DNA of 64,000 bases from Ga0077560 sp046330435 (GCA_046330435.1 JAXLST010000015.1:62001-126000); one strand, 5' to 3'; shown: positions 35,525 to 44,599, counted from the first letter of the stretch. Translations and numbers: made by a program. Notes: generated by a model not told the origin, from the letters alone.

Positions 35525-36105
35525 GCGACCTCCAGGGGACGCGCCGGGGTGGGCGCGGTGAGCAGCCGCAGCTCCCGCACGAGGGTGAAGAACGTCCGGG
35601 CGAACGGGCTCTCGGCGGTGCGCCGCCACAGCTCGTCCCAGTCGATCTGCTCGCGCAGGGCGCGGGCGATCTGCAGCGGCGGGCCCAGGTCGAGGCTGTG
35701 CTCGGTGAGCGCCAGCAGCTTGCTGGCCAGCAGGTCGTCGATGCGCATCACCCGCATCTGGACGGCGTGCACCACCATCTCGTCGCACCGCTCCAGCAGG
35801 GCGTCGTCGACCGGGAACCCGGTGGGGTGGTGGATGAGGTCGATGAGGATGTCGCCGTCCCATGCCTTGACGAGCCATCCCTCCGGCGGCACCTCCACGC
35901 GCAGGCCGGCGCCGGCGGCGAGCTCCTGCACCAGGGGGGCGTCCTCCTCCCGGATGAGCAGGTCGATGTCCTTCTCGGTCGGCGGGCCGCCGCGCGCCCA
36001 GGCGGCGAGGCCTCCGCCCAGGGCGAAGTCCACCTCCGCCTCGCGCAGGACCGCGGCGATGCGCTTGAGCGCCTCGAGCAGCGGCTCGGACTGGGTCGAC
36101 GGCAT
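35521..36105 (-). CDS. Nucleotidyltransferase-fold protein
   Basis: ATG 36105 has AGGAG seven bases upstream, better than an ATG at 36207. The protein has 194 residues and contains the NTase core: FALGGGLAAWARGGPPTEKDIDLLI, where the GG turn and DID motif would place the nucleotide and two metals. A third acidic position follows in GDILIDLIHHP. The C-terminal helices resemble AbiEii/MNT-type relatives and DUF families that modify tRNA or proteins. It overlaps the phosphoesterase by 4 bases. No helical HEPN antitoxin-type partner is adjacent, so a toxin-antitoxin role is not supported. Confidence 0.62.
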   Translation of the reverse strand: MPSTQSEPLLEALKRIAAVLREAEVDFALGGGLAAWARGGPPTEKDIDLLIREEDAPLVQELAAGAGLRVEVPPEGWLVKAWDGDILIDLIHHPTGFPVDDALLERCDEMVVHAVQMRVMRIDDLLASKLLALTEHSLDLGPPLQIARALREQIDWDELWRRTAESPFARTFFTLVRELRLLTAPTPARPLEVA

Positions 36106-36212
36106 CTGGGGCTCCTGTGACCGGGGGCGCCGTTGGGCACCGGTACCCCGCCCGCCCCCGGGCGAACCACGGGGCCGGTTTGCCGTGCCGCGGCGCGGTG
36201 AACACACGCCGC

Positions 36213-36419
36213 ATGAGCGACGCCGGCCGCCTGAACGCCATCACCGCCAGGTTCCGGGACGCGGGGATGGAGCTGCGCCTGCACGAGCCGATGCCCGGCG
36301 CGTGGGAGGCGATCTGGCATCCGCCGGACGCGCCGGCCGGTGCCCGCACCGCCGCGGGGCCGACCATGGCCGCCGCCGCCGAGGCGGCGCTCGCCGCCCT
36401 GGAGGACGGGCCGGCCTGA
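36213..36419 (+). CDS. Small hypothetical protein
   Basis: ATG 36213 yields 68 residues (MSDAGRLNAITARFRDAGM onward). The frame is open back to 36117 but that part is Arg/Pro-rich and overlaps the divergent start region. The sequence has an amphipathic N-terminal helix, a WEAIWHPPDAPA stretch and an Ala-rich C-terminal helix, so it could fold as a small alpha/beta domain. It ends 4 bases before the convergent GT2 stop. I do not recognise it. Confidence 0.45.
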   Translation: MSDAGRLNAITARFRDAGMELRLHEPMPGAWEAIWHPPDAPAGARTAAGPTMAAAAEAALAALEDGPA

Positions 36420-36423
36420 GCCG

Positions 36424-37311
36424 TCAGCCGCGGACGCGCGGGCGGCGGTGCCGCCACAGCCCGGCGAGCCACCACCAGGACGCGGCCGGCGGGATCGCGA
36501 CGCTGGTGGCCACCATCGTGGCGACCTCGCCCGCATCGGCGGGCCCCGGGGCGATGCGGCGGGCGGCGAACGCGCCGGTGAGGGCCGCCCACCCCGCCGC
36601 CGGCGCCATCGCGGCACGCGGGCGGCCCGACGCGGCGAGCACCACCGCCGCCGCGCCCAGGGCGGTCGTGGCCAGGTGGCGGCGCAGGAGCCCGGCCGGG
36701 GCGCCGGCGCGCTCGCGCCACGAGGGTCCGTGCGCGGCCCGCATGAGGACGTCGTCGGCGTTCCCCCGCTGGCGGGAGACGCTCGCCCATGCGCCGGCCG
36801 GTCCCACCGGGTGCAGGACGGCCCGCTCGCCGCGCACCAGGCGCAGGCCGGCGGCCATGACCCGCAGCGCCAGGTCGGCGTCCTCCCGGTAGGCGCGGCG
36901 GAACCGCTCGTCGAATCCGCCCACGCGCTCCAGCACGGCCCGGCGGTACGCCATGTCGGCGGTCGCCCACCACGCTTCCTGGAGCCCCGCGACGTTGCGC
37001 TCCCGGTCGGTGGGCCGCCGCTCACGGGGCAGGGGCACCACGATGCGTCCCTGCACGCCCCCCACGTCGGGCGGCACCGCCGCCAGCTCGTCGCGCAGGC
37101 GGTCGGCCCACCGGGGCTCCGGGACGACGTCGTCGTCCAGGAAGCACACCCAGTCGGCGCGGGAGGCGCGCCACCCGATGTTGCGGGCGGCGGCGGGCCC
37201 GATGCCCCGGCCGTCCACCACGATCACGCGGCCTCCGAAGTCGCCGAGCGCCTCCCGCAGCCGGGCGAGCCCGTCGGGGCGGGTGGTCGGCACCACGACG
37301 TCCACCCTCAT
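36424..37311 (-). CDS. Family 2 glycosyltransferase
   Basis: ATG 37311 overlaps the carbamoyltransferase stop. The protein is 295 residues. It opens with DVVVPTTRPDGLARL and has the GT-A nucleotide-binding DDD motif in WVCFLDDDVVPEP. The acceptor/catalytic side has GGFDERFRRAYREDADLALR, with the ED motif of the family. A C-terminal hydrophobic stretch of ~90 residues (TALGAAAVVLAASG and after) suggests membrane association. It would add a sugar to a surface glycan or lipid. Together with the carbamoyltransferase and GT9 genes upstream it forms one overlapping operon. Confidence 0.82.
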   Translation of the reverse strand: MRVDVVVPTTRPDGLARLREALGDFGGRVIVVDGRGIGPAAARNIGWRASRADWVCFLDDDVVPEPRWADRLRDELAAVPPDVGGVQGRIVVPLPRERRPTDRERNVAGLQEAWWATADMAYRRAVLERVGGFDERFRRAYREDADLALRVMAAGLRLVRGERAVLHPVGPAGAWASVSRQRGNADDVLMRAAHGPSWRERAGAPAGLLRRHLATTALGAAAVVLAASGRPRAAMAPAAGWAALTGAFAARRIAPGPADAGEVATMVATSVAIPPAASWWWLAGLWRHRRPRVRG

Positions 37312-38933
37312 GGCCGGCGCACCGTGAACGGGCCCATCGCCAGCATGTCCAGCGGGGAGGAGCCGAAGCACTCCAGGGCGTCGCGGGGACTGTCCACCAT
37401 GGGCCTCCCGGCCGTGTTGAAGCTCGTGTTCACCAGCACCGGCAGCCCGGTGCGGGCCGCGAAGGACTCCAGCACCCGGGCCACGAGCGGCAGGTCCACC
37501 GGGTCGACGGTCTGCGCCCGGGCCGTGCCGTCCACGTGCACCACCGCGGGGATGCGCGCCGCCCATTCGGGCCGCACCCGGTGCACGAAAAGCATGTACG
37601 GGCTGGGCAGCGGCCCGCCGGTGAACACCTCCGCGGCCCGGGAGGCGAGCACCATGGGCGCGACGGGGCGGAACTGCTCCCTGCCCTTGATGTCGTTGAG
37701 CTTGGCCGTGGTGCCGGGGCTCGCCGGGCTCGCCAGCAGGCTGCGCTGCCCGAGCGCCCGGGGCCCGAACTCGCTGCGCCCCTGGAACCACCCCACCACC
37801 CCGTCGGCGGCCAGCACGTCGGCGACCGCCGCGGCGAGGTCCGCGGGCCGCTCGTACGGCACCCGGGCCCGCCGCAGCTCCGCCTCGATCTCGGCCTCCG
37901 TGTAGCCACGGCCCAGCGCCGCGGTGCGCATGGGGCGCACCGGCTCGGCCTGCGCCGAGACGTGCAGCGCGGCCCCCAGGGCGGTCCCGGAGTCCCCGGA
38001 GGCCGGCTGCACCCACACCTGCCGGAACGGCCCGCGCTCCAGCAGGACGGTGTTGGCCACGCAGTTCAGCGCCACGCCGCCGGCCATGGTGAGCGTCGCC
38101 GCGCCCGTCGCGGCGTGCAGCCAGTCGGCCAGCTCCCCCACCACGTCCTGCAGCACGCGCTGCACGCTGGACGCGAGGTCGGCGTGCACCGCCTCCAGCG
38201 GCCCGCCCGGGGGCACCCGCGGCGCCAGGGCGTCCCAGTCCACCGTGAGGGTGCGGAAGCCCCCCTCCCCGTCGGTGTGCACGCGCTCCCGCAGGCGCTC
38301 GAGCATGCGCGGCGCCCCATATGAGGCGAGGGCCATCACCTTGTACTCGTCGGAGGAGCGCCGGAACCCCAGGTGCTCGGTGACCTCCTCGTACAGCAGG
38401 CCCAGGGAGTGCGGGAGCTCCTGCACGGCAAGGACCTCCAGGCGCCCGCCGTGGGCCATGCCCGCCAGGTACGAGGTGCGCTCGCCGCGGCCGTCCAGCA
38501 CCATCACCGCCGCGTCGCGCTGCGGTGCCGCCAGGTGCGCGGACGCCGCATGCGCCACGTGGTGCGGCACGAACCGCAGCACCCCGGGGCGCAGCCCGGG
38601 CAGCACCGTGCCCAGGAACCGCTCCGCCCGCTCCGCGTACAGGGTGCGCAGCCCCTCCCAGCCGTGGGCGGTGATGTCGCCGTTCAGCGGCCGGGCGAGG
38701 GCCGGGTCGTAGGAGTACGCGACGGCGTCCAGGTCCTGGGGGCGCAGCCCGGCGTGGTCCAGGCACCAGCGTGCCGCGGCCTCGGGGAGCTCCCAGGTGG
38801 CGAACGGCACCGCCGGCTTGCCGTGCTTGCGCCGCGTGAAGCGCTCCTCCTCGGCGGCCGCCACCGTCACCCCGTCGATCACCAGCGCGGCGGCCGGGTC
38901 GTGGAACACCGCGTTGACGCCCAGGACGTTCAC
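37308..38933 (-). CDS. Carbamoyltransferase, NodU/CmcH/TobZ family
   Basis: The protein has 541 residues from GTG 38933. The N-terminal Kae1-like half has VNVLGVNAVFHDPAAAL, EEERFTRRKHGK, VPHHVAHAASAHL with the metal-binding His residues, and VMVLDGRGE. Later come ASYGAPR and TMAGGVALNCVANT. The C-terminal YrdC-like half has GRSEFGPRALGQRSLLASP, PVLVNTSFN and RPMVDSPRDA. Such enzymes form carbamoyl-AMP and transfer the carbamoyl group to a sugar hydroxyl. Flanking GT2 and GT9 genes suggest O-carbamoylation of a surface glycan. The GTG start overlaps the GT9 stop region (38930). Confidence 0.88.
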   Translation of the reverse strand: MNVLGVNAVFHDPAAALVIDGVTVAAAEEERFTRRKHGKPAVPFATWELPEAAARWCLDHAGLRPQDLDAVAYSYDPALARPLNGDITAHGWEGLRTLYAERAERFLGTVLPGLRPGVLRFVPHHVAHAASAHLAAPQRDAAVMVLDGRGERTSYLAGMAHGGRLEVLAVQELPHSLGLLYEEVTEHLGFRRSSDEYKVMALASYGAPRMLERLRERVHTDGEGGFRTLTVDWDALAPRVPPGGPLEAVHADLASSVQRVLQDVVGELADWLHAATGAATLTMAGGVALNCVANTVLLERGPFRQVWVQPASGDSGTALGAALHVSAQAEPVRPMRTAALGRGYTEAEIEAELRRARVPYERPADLAAAVADVLAADGVVGWFQGRSEFGPRALGQRSLLASPASPGTTAKLNDIKGREQFRPVAPMVLASRAAEVFTGGPLPSPYMLFVHRVRPEWAARIPAVVHVDGTARAQTVDPVDLPLVARVLESFAARTGLPVLVNTSFNTAGRPMVDSPRDALECFGSSPLDMLAMGPFTVRRP

Positions 38934-39865
38934 GCCGCCACCGCCTCGAGCGCCCGCAGCTCCCGCAGGACGCGGTCCGCGCCGATCGACAGCAACCCCG
39001 GGTCCGTGCCTGCGCCGTGCGGGTCGCCCCGCCCGCCGGCCCACAGCACCCGGTGCCGCGGCAGCGCGGGCGGGCCCCACTCCGACGGCGGCACGGGGCC
39101 GAACAGGGTCACCGTGGGCGTCCCGGTGGCCACGGCGAGATGCGCGACACCGGTGTCGCCGCTCACCACCACCGACGCGCCGGACACGATCCGGGCGAGG
39201 CCCAGCACGTCCGTCGCACCCGCCAGCACCGAGGCCGGGCCGGTGCCGGACAGCGCGGCGACGCGCTCGGCGAGCGCCCGTTCGCCGGCGGTGCCGGTGA
39301 TGAGCACGCGGCGGCCGGCGTCGCGCAGGGCGCGGGCGATCACGGCGAAGCGGTGCGGCGGCCAGCGCCGCGCCGGGGCGGCCGCGCCGGGGTGCACCAC
39401 CGCCGCGCCGCGATGCGCGGGGTCGTCGCCCACGCCGAGCTCCAGCCGGGAGGGGTCCGCGGGCACGCCGTGCCCGTCGAGCATGCGGCACCAGCGCGCC
39501 ACCTCGTGCTCACCGGGGCGCCACTCGGGCCCGCGCACCCCCGCCTCGGGCGAGGCGAACGCCAGCAGCCGGCCCGGGCGCACGCGCTGCAGCAGCCGGT
39601 GGCTCTGCGGGCCGCGGCCGTGCAGGTTCACCGCCACCCCGGGCGGGTCCATGCCCGCGGGCAGGTCCTCCAGCGGCCCGGCGGGAAGCACCTCGTCCAC
39701 CGCGCCGCTCGCGACCGCGAGCGGCGCCAGGACGGCGGGCGCGGCCAGCACCACCCGGTGCCCCGGGTGGGCGGCGCGCACCGCCCGGAGCGCCGGCAGC
39801 CCGCACACCAGGTCCCCCAGGCCGAGGGCCCGCAGCACGAGCACGGCCGGCGCCCCCGCGTCCAC
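38930..39865 (-). CDS. Family 9 glycosyltransferase (heptosyltransferase-like)
   Basis: The start GTG 39865 is preferred because it directly precedes VLVLRALGLGDLVCGLPAL, the family N-terminus; an upstream start at 39901 adds 12 poor residues. The protein (311 residues) has VVHPGAAAPARRWPP, the donor phosphate site region, and the C-terminal hallmark VSGDTGVAHLAVATGTPTVTLFGP. GT9 enzymes usually transfer ADP-activated heptose. Genes for ADP-heptose synthesis (gmhA, hldE) are 20 kb away, making a heptose-containing glycan plausible. It overlaps the carbamoyltransferase start by 4 bases. Confidence 0.83.
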   Translation of the reverse strand: MDAGAPAVLVLRALGLGDLVCGLPALRAVRAAHPGHRVVLAAPAVLAPLAVASGAVDEVLPAGPLEDLPAGMDPPGVAVNLHGRGPQSHRLLQRVRPGRLLAFASPEAGVRGPEWRPGEHEVARWCRMLDGHGVPADPSRLELGVGDDPAHRGAAVVHPGAAAPARRWPPHRFAVIARALRDAGRRVLITGTAGERALAERVAALSGTGPASVLAGATDVLGLARIVSGASVVVSGDTGVAHLAVATGTPTVTLFGPVPPSEWGPPALPRHRVLWAGGRGDPHGAGTDPGLLSIGADRVLRELRALEAVAA

Positions 39866-39869
39866 CCGC

Positions 39870-40415
39870 TCAGTCCTCCAGCCGCCGCACGCGGGGCTCA
39901 TGGCCCTCGCGCACCCGCCGGTTCATGTCGGCGACCGCCTCGGCCTCCGCGATCTGCGGCGTCGGCGCAGGGGTGGTCTGCCGGGCGCGGATCGCCTGGC
40001 GGGTCTCCTCCCAGTAGCCGGCGCGGCGGTAGTGGTCGTAGATCGCGTGCTCGCGTTCCGGCGTGAGCTCGTCACCGTCCTCCAGGGCCGGCGCGGCCGC
40101 CAGGTGGTCGCGGCTGTACGGCACCACGATGTGCGGGTCGCCGTCGCCGTCGTCGACGTAGCGGGCCTCGTCCACCGGGATCGCGCCCTTGTGGCGGCCC
40201 ATCATCCCGGTGCCGACCACCAGGTAGCGGACGTACCGCGCGTCGGCGTCGAGGAAGACGTCGCTCACCTTGCCGACCTTCGCGCCGGACTCGTCGCACA
40301 CGTCCATGCCGCGGATGCGGTTCAGCGACGGCAGCCGCGTGGTGTCCGGGTAGTCCTCGGGCCCGATGCGGGCCTCGTCGTCGTCCGGTTCGTGCCGGTC
40401 GATGTCGTCGCTCAT
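39870..40415 (-). CDS. PRC-barrel domain protein
   Basis: ATG 40415 has GGGGAGGA upstream and gives 181 residues. The PRC-barrel core is IRGMDVCDESGAKVGKVSDVFLDADARYVRYLVV (only partly a motif), then HKGAIPVDEARY and HIVVPYSRDHL. The C-terminal half is acidic and helical with YDHYRRAGYWEE, a pattern seen in actinobacterial stress-associated PRC proteins. These are soluble and may bind RNA or the envelope; no enzymatic role is expected. It lies at the end of the glycan block, 4 bases before the GT9 start, and is divergent from the large sensor phosphatase. Confidence 0.8.
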   Translation of the reverse strand: MSDDIDRHEPDDDEARIGPEDYPDTTRLPSLNRIRGMDVCDESGAKVGKVSDVFLDADARYVRYLVVGTGMMGRHKGAIPVDEARYVDDGDGDPHIVVPYSRDHLAAAPALEDGDELTPEREHAIYDHYRRAGYWEETRQAIRARQTTPAPTPQIAEAEAVADMNRRVREGHEPRVRRLED

Positions 40416-40587
40416 GGGGGTCCTCCCCGTGTCGCTGACTCGGTCGGACCGGGGTGTTCCCCGGCCCGGCCCGCCGCAATCACCCCCGGGTCCCACCGGC
40501 CGCACGCCCGCGGGAACCGCCGCTTCGCCAGCGAGCCGCCGAGCGAGTAGGGTCATCCGACAGCCCGCCGAGAGGACGCACGCCCAC

Positions 40588-43500
40588 ATGCGACGCACGT
40601 CGCAGCTCTTCTGCGCGATCGCAGCGGCCTACGCGCTGGGGTCCTGGCTGTCGTGGTCGTGGTTCGGCGCCGACGGCCTGGCCGCCTCGTTCTTCCCCGC
40701 GGCGGGCGTCACCTTCGGCGCCATGGCGCTCCTGGGACGGCGCCGGTGGCCGGTGATCCTCGCGGCGGCGTTCACCGCCGAGACGCTGGTCAACCTCTCG
40801 CACGGGATGTCCGCCGCCACGGCGCTGGGATACGCGGTCGCGAACACCGTGCAGCCCCTGGTGGGCGCGGTGATCCTCGACCGCGCCGTGCCGGGCCCCC
40901 CGAACATCGGTCGCACCCGCGACCTGGTGGCGTTCCTGGCCGCCGGGGTCGTCGTAGGGCCCGCCGCCGGCGGCCTGCTGGGCGCCGCCACGTTCACGCT
41001 GCTCGACGACGGCGACGGGTTCGCGCGGTTCGCCGGGGAGTGGTGGGTGGGCGACGGCCTGGGCGTGCTGGTCGTGGGCGGCGGCATCCTGTCCTGGCGG
41101 GCCGCGTCCGGCCGTCCGCACACGTCACGGCGCGTCGCGGAGACCGCGGCCCTCACCCTCGCGGCCGCGGGCGCGACCGCCGCGTCGTTCTGGCTCGGCG
41201 TCGCCGCCCTGGGGTACGTCTCGCTGGCGGCGCTCATGGCCACGGGCTTCCGCGTCGGCACCCGGGGCGTCGCGCTGGCCGGCACCGCCGTGGCGTTCAT
41301 CGCGGCGCAGGCCCTCGCATCGGGGCACAGCGCGTTCGACGTGATCGAGATCTCCTCCGGCGACGCCCTCGTGTACTTCCAGCTCGCACTGGCGGTGCTC
41401 GTCGCCACGGCGTACGCGGTGGCCGCCGAGGTGGGCGAGCGGGAGCGCGCGGCGGGCGAGCGGCGGGCCGCGGAACGCTTCCAGGCGCTCGCCGACCGGG
41501 CCCCCGCGATGCTGTGGGTGACCGACCGGGACGGCCGGTGCACCTACCTGAGCCGCGGCTGGTACGAGTACACGGGACGCCGTGGGCAGGAGGGCCTCGG
41601 GGACGGCTGGCTCGGCGCGATCCACCCGGCCGATGCGGAGGCCGTCGGCCTGGCGTTCACCCACGCCACCGCCCGCCGCGAGCCGTTCCGGTCGGACTAC
41701 CGCCTGCGCCGCGCCGACGGCGTGTACCGGCGGGTGATCGACAGCGCCCACCCCCTGCACGACCCCGACGGGGAGTTCACGGGCATGGTGGGCTCCGTCA
41801 TCGACGTCCACGAGCGGATGGAGGCCGAGGACGCCCTGCGCAGCAGCGACGCCCGCTTCCAGGCGCTCTTCGACGCCATCGACGAGGGCTACTGCCTGTG
41901 CGAGCTGGTGCTCGACGGCGCCGGGCGGCCGGTCGACTACACCTTCCTGGAGGCCAACCACCGCTTCGAGGCGATGACCGGCCTGCACGACGCGGTGGGC
42001 CGGAACGCGCGCGACATGGTCCCGGGGCTGGAGCAGCACTGGGTCGACACCTACGCGCGCGTCGCCCTGGGCGGTGAGACGCTGCGGTTCGAGGAGGGCT
42101 CGGCGGCGATGGGCCGCTGGTTCGACGTGTTCGCGACCCCGGTGGAGCCCCACGGACGCTTCGCCCTGGTGTTCAAGGACGTCACCGAGCGGCGCCTCGC
42201 CGAGATGTCGCTGCGCGAGAGCGAGCTGGAGGCCCGGCGTGCCCGGCGCCGCGCCGAGTTCCTGGCGGAGGTCATCGGGGAGCTGGAGGCCGTCGACGGC
42301 GTGCAGGCCCGCGCGGAACGGCTCATGGACCTGCTGGTGCCGCGCGCCGCCGACCGCGCGTCCCTCGTGGTGCCCGGCAACCCGCCAACCGTCCTGGCCC
42401 GGCGGCGCACGCCCGGCGAGGACGACCCGCCCCACTCGGAGCTGCGCACCCCCATGGAGACGGGCGAGCGCGCCGAGGCGGCCCTGGTGCTGGAGCTCAC
42501 CGACCCCGACCGGCGGCCCTACGGCGACACCGACCACGCGTTCTTCACGGGCCTGGCGGCCCGGGCCGGCGTGGTGCTGGCGAGCGCCCGCGTGCACGAG
42601 GAGGAGCACCGCGTCGCCCTGTCGCTGCAGCGCGCGCTGCTGCCGAGCATCCTGGAGGTCCACCCCGCCATCGACGTCGCCGCCCGGTACGCGGCCGCGA
42701 CCGGGGCGCTGGAGGTGGGCGGCGACTGGTACGACGTGTTCCGCCTCCCGGACGGCCGCATCGGCCTGGCGGTGGGCGACGTCGTGGGCCACGGCCTCGA
42801 GTCGGCGGCCACGATGGGCCGCCTGCGCACGGCACTCGCCGCGCTGGCCCCGCACGCGGACGGCCCCGGCGAGCTGCTCTCGCACCTGCAGCAGTTCACC
42901 GACGGCCCCAACGGCACGGGCTTCGCGACGGCCTGCTACGCGGTGCTGGACCCCGATGCCGGGCGCCTGGTGCACGCCTCCGCCGGCCACCCGCCGTGCC
43001 TGCTCGTGAACCCCGACGGCACCACCCGCTGGCTGGAGGAGGGGCGATCGGTGCCGCTGTGCGCGCTGGGAGGGACCGACCGGCCGCAGGCGGTCACCGC
43101 GCTGGAGCCCGGCGCCCTGCTGCTGCTGTTCACCGACGGCCTGGTGGAGCGCCGCAACGCGTCGCTGTCGGCGGGGATGGACCGCCTGGAGGCCGTGGCC
43201 AGGGACCTGCGCGACGCCCCCGTGGAGGAGATCTGCAACCGGGTGCTCGCCGAGATGGTGGGCGACGCGGAGCGCGCCGACGACCTGGTGATCGTGGCGC
43301 TGCGCTTCGTCCCGGTCACCGCGGGGGCCCTGCGCCGGTCGTTCCCCGCCGAGCCCGAGGAGCTGCGCAACATCCGCGCCGCCGCCCGCACCTGGCTGGA
43401 GGAGCACGGCGTCGGCGAGCCGCACCGCACCAGGCTGCTGGTGGGCCTGGGCGAGGCGTGCACCAACGTGGTGCGCCACGCCTACGACGGCGGCGGCCCC

Positions 43501-43713
43501 GGCACCGTGGACGTGCACATGGACACCGGCCCCGGCGGCCGCATCCGCGTGCGCGTGACCGACGCGGGCTCGTGGAAGGAGCCGTGTCCGGAGTCGCCGG
43601 GCGGGTACGGTATCCGCGTGATCGAGGGGATGGGCGACGGCGTGACGGTCCGCACCGGCGAGGCCGGCACGACGGTGGGCTTCGAGCTGGCGGTGCCGGC
43701 CCAGCTGGCATGA
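40588..43713 (+). CDS. MASE1-PAS-PAS-GAF-like-RsbU phosphatase-RsbW kinase fusion
   Basis: ATG 40588 begins a MASE1-type membrane region of about eight helices (residues 1-290). Two PAS domains start near 297 (RFQALADRAPAMLWVTDRDG) and 425 (RFQALFDAIDEGYCL). A GAF-like region follows at about 557-665. The SpoIIE/PP2C phosphatase starts near 673 (LSLQRALLPSI) and holds VGGDWYDVFRLPDGRIG and VGDVVGHGLESAA with the metal Asp. At the C-terminus is a GHKL domain (GLGEACTNVVRHAY near 954). The protein thus joins an RsbU-like phosphatase and an RsbW-like kinase, 1041 residues in all. The adjacent STAS gene, overlapping its stop, is the likely shared substrate. Confidence 0.88.
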   Translation: MRRTSQLFCAIAAAYALGSWLSWSWFGADGLAASFFPAAGVTFGAMALLGRRRWPVILAAAFTAETLVNLSHGMSAATALGYAVANTVQPLVGAVILDRAVPGPPNIGRTRDLVAFLAAGVVVGPAAGGLLGAATFTLLDDGDGFARFAGEWWVGDGLGVLVVGGGILSWRAASGRPHTSRRVAETAALTLAAAGATAASFWLGVAALGYVSLAALMATGFRVGTRGVALAGTAVAFIAAQALASGHSAFDVIEISSGDALVYFQLALAVLVATAYAVAAEVGERERAAGERRAAERFQALADRAPAMLWVTDRDGRCTYLSRGWYEYTGRRGQEGLGDGWLGAIHPADAEAVGLAFTHATARREPFRSDYRLRRADGVYRRVIDSAHPLHDPDGEFTGMVGSVIDVHERMEAEDALRSSDARFQALFDAIDEGYCLCELVLDGAGRPVDYTFLEANHRFEAMTGLHDAVGRNARDMVPGLEQHWVDTYARVALGGETLRFEEGSAAMGRWFDVFATPVEPHGRFALVFKDVTERRLAEMSLRESELEARRARRRAEFLAEVIGELEAVDGVQARAERLMDLLVPRAADRASLVVPGNPPTVLARRRTPGEDDPPHSELRTPMETGERAEAALVLELTDPDRRPYGDTDHAFFTGLAARAGVVLASARVHEEEHRVALSLQRALLPSILEVHPAIDVAARYAAATGALEVGGDWYDVFRLPDGRIGLAVGDVVGHGLESAATMGRLRTALAALAPHADGPGELLSHLQQFTDGPNGTGFATACYAVLDPDAGRLVHASAGHPPCLLVNPDGTTRWLEEGRSVPLCALGGTDRPQAVTALEPGALLLLFTDGLVERRNASLSAGMDRLEAVARDLRDAPVEEICNRVLAEMVGDAERADDLVIVALRFVPVTAGALRRSFPAEPEELRNIRAAARTWLEEHGVGEPHRTRLLVGLGEACTNVVRHAYDGGGPGTVDVHMDTGPGGRIRVRVTDAGSWKEPCPESPGGYGIRVIEGMGDGVTVRTGEAGTTVGFELAVPAQLA

Positions 43714-44042
43714 CGGAACCGCTGGCGAGCATCCGGGCGCGGCACGAGGCGGACGGCGCGGTGACGCTCACCGTGTCCGGCGAGATCGACGCCTCCAACG
43801 CCGAGGAGGTGCAGCGCGCGTGCACCGGCCACATGGACGGCGCCCCGGAGATGGTGCTGGACCTGGAGGAGGTCCGCTACCTGGACAGCGCCGGCCTGCG
43901 CGTCCTGGTGGCCCTGTGGCAACAGGGCCGCGCCTCCGGCACCCGGCTGCGCGTCTCGGCGCCCCGCGGCGGGTTCGTCGCCGAGCTGCTGGAGCTCACC
44001 GGCCTGGACGCCCACCTGGCACCGCGGGATCACAACACGTAG
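43710..44042 (+). CDS. STAS anti-sigma factor antagonist (RsbV/SpoIIAA-like)
   Basis: ATG 43710 overlaps the stop of the sensor phosphatase (ATGA). The 110-residue protein is a minimal STAS domain: VTLTVSGEIDASNAEEVQ, then MVLDLEEVRYLDSAGLRVLV with the phosphorylatable Ser, and RLRVSAPRGGFVAELLELTG. Phosphorylated by RsbW-type kinases and dephosphorylated by PP2C proteins, it would release a sigma factor. The fused RsbU-RsbW protein upstream contains both activities, so this pair is a compact switch. Its end overlaps the convergent TspO gene by 13 bases. Confidence 0.87.
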   Translation: MTEPLASIRARHEADGAVTLTVSGEIDASNAEEVQRACTGHMDGAPEMVLDLEEVRYLDSAGLRVLVALWQQGRASGTRLRVSAPRGGFVAELLELTGLDAHLAPRDHNT

Positions 44043-44533
44043 CCGTTGAGGGTGGCGGCGAACGCCACCCACGCCAGGTACGGCACCAGCAGCCCCGCGG
44101 CGAACCGCGAGACGCCGGCGAACGCATGGGCGGTCACCGCGATCGCCGCCGCCAGGGCGGTGATGACGACCATGCCGCCCCATGGCGACTCCAGGCCGAA
44201 GAACACCCCGGTCCACGCCAGGTTGAGGGCCAGCTGCACGGCGTACCAGCCCAGGGCGGAGCGAACCCCGGGACGTCCCGGGCCGGCCGCCGCGACGCGC
44301 CAGGCCGCGACCGCCATGAGCACGTACAGCACCGTCCACACCGCCCCGAAGGCCCACCCCGGCGGCTGCCACGGCGCGGTGTCGAGCCCGCCGTACCAGG
44401 ATCCGGGACCGGTGTCGGTCCACGACCGCCCGGCCAGGGCGACGGCCGCCACGAGGGCCAGCGACACCGCCAGGGTGGCCGCCGAGCCCGGTGCGGCAAG
44501 ACGACCTCGTCGCGTCGGCATCACGATGTCCAT
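44030..44533 (-). CDS. TspO/MBR family membrane protein
   Basis: The protein is 167 residues with five predicted helices. Family marks are WYGGLDTAPWQPPGWAFGAVWTVLY (Trp/Pro-rich first loop), WYAVQLALNLAWTGVFFGL in the middle and PYLAWVAFAATLNGYV at the end. TspO proteins bind porphyrins and related compounds and are linked to stress responses. The N-terminus has an extra basic stretch (MPTRRGRLAAPG) before helix 1. It is convergent with the STAS gene and lies upstream of recQ on the same strand, about 120 bases past the recQ start of the other side of the operon order. Confidence 0.87.
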   Translation of the reverse strand: MDIVMPTRRGRLAAPGSAATLAVSLALVAAVALAGRSWTDTGPGSWYGGLDTAPWQPPGWAFGAVWTVLYVLMAVAAWRVAAAGPGRPGVRSALGWYAVQLALNLAWTGVFFGLESPWGGMVVITALAAAIAVTAHAFAGVSRFAAGLLVPYLAWVAFAATLNGYVL

Positions 44534-44599
44534 GCGGTTCTCCAGGTCGTCTGTTATCTCAACGTGGTGATGAAACGGCGTCGAGGCTCCCGCCGGTGT

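Noticed and set aside
35521..36105. Toxin-antitoxin (MNT/HEPN or AbiE) system
   Set aside because: No HEPN-like or AbiEi-like gene is adjacent; the neighbour is a metallophosphoesterase.
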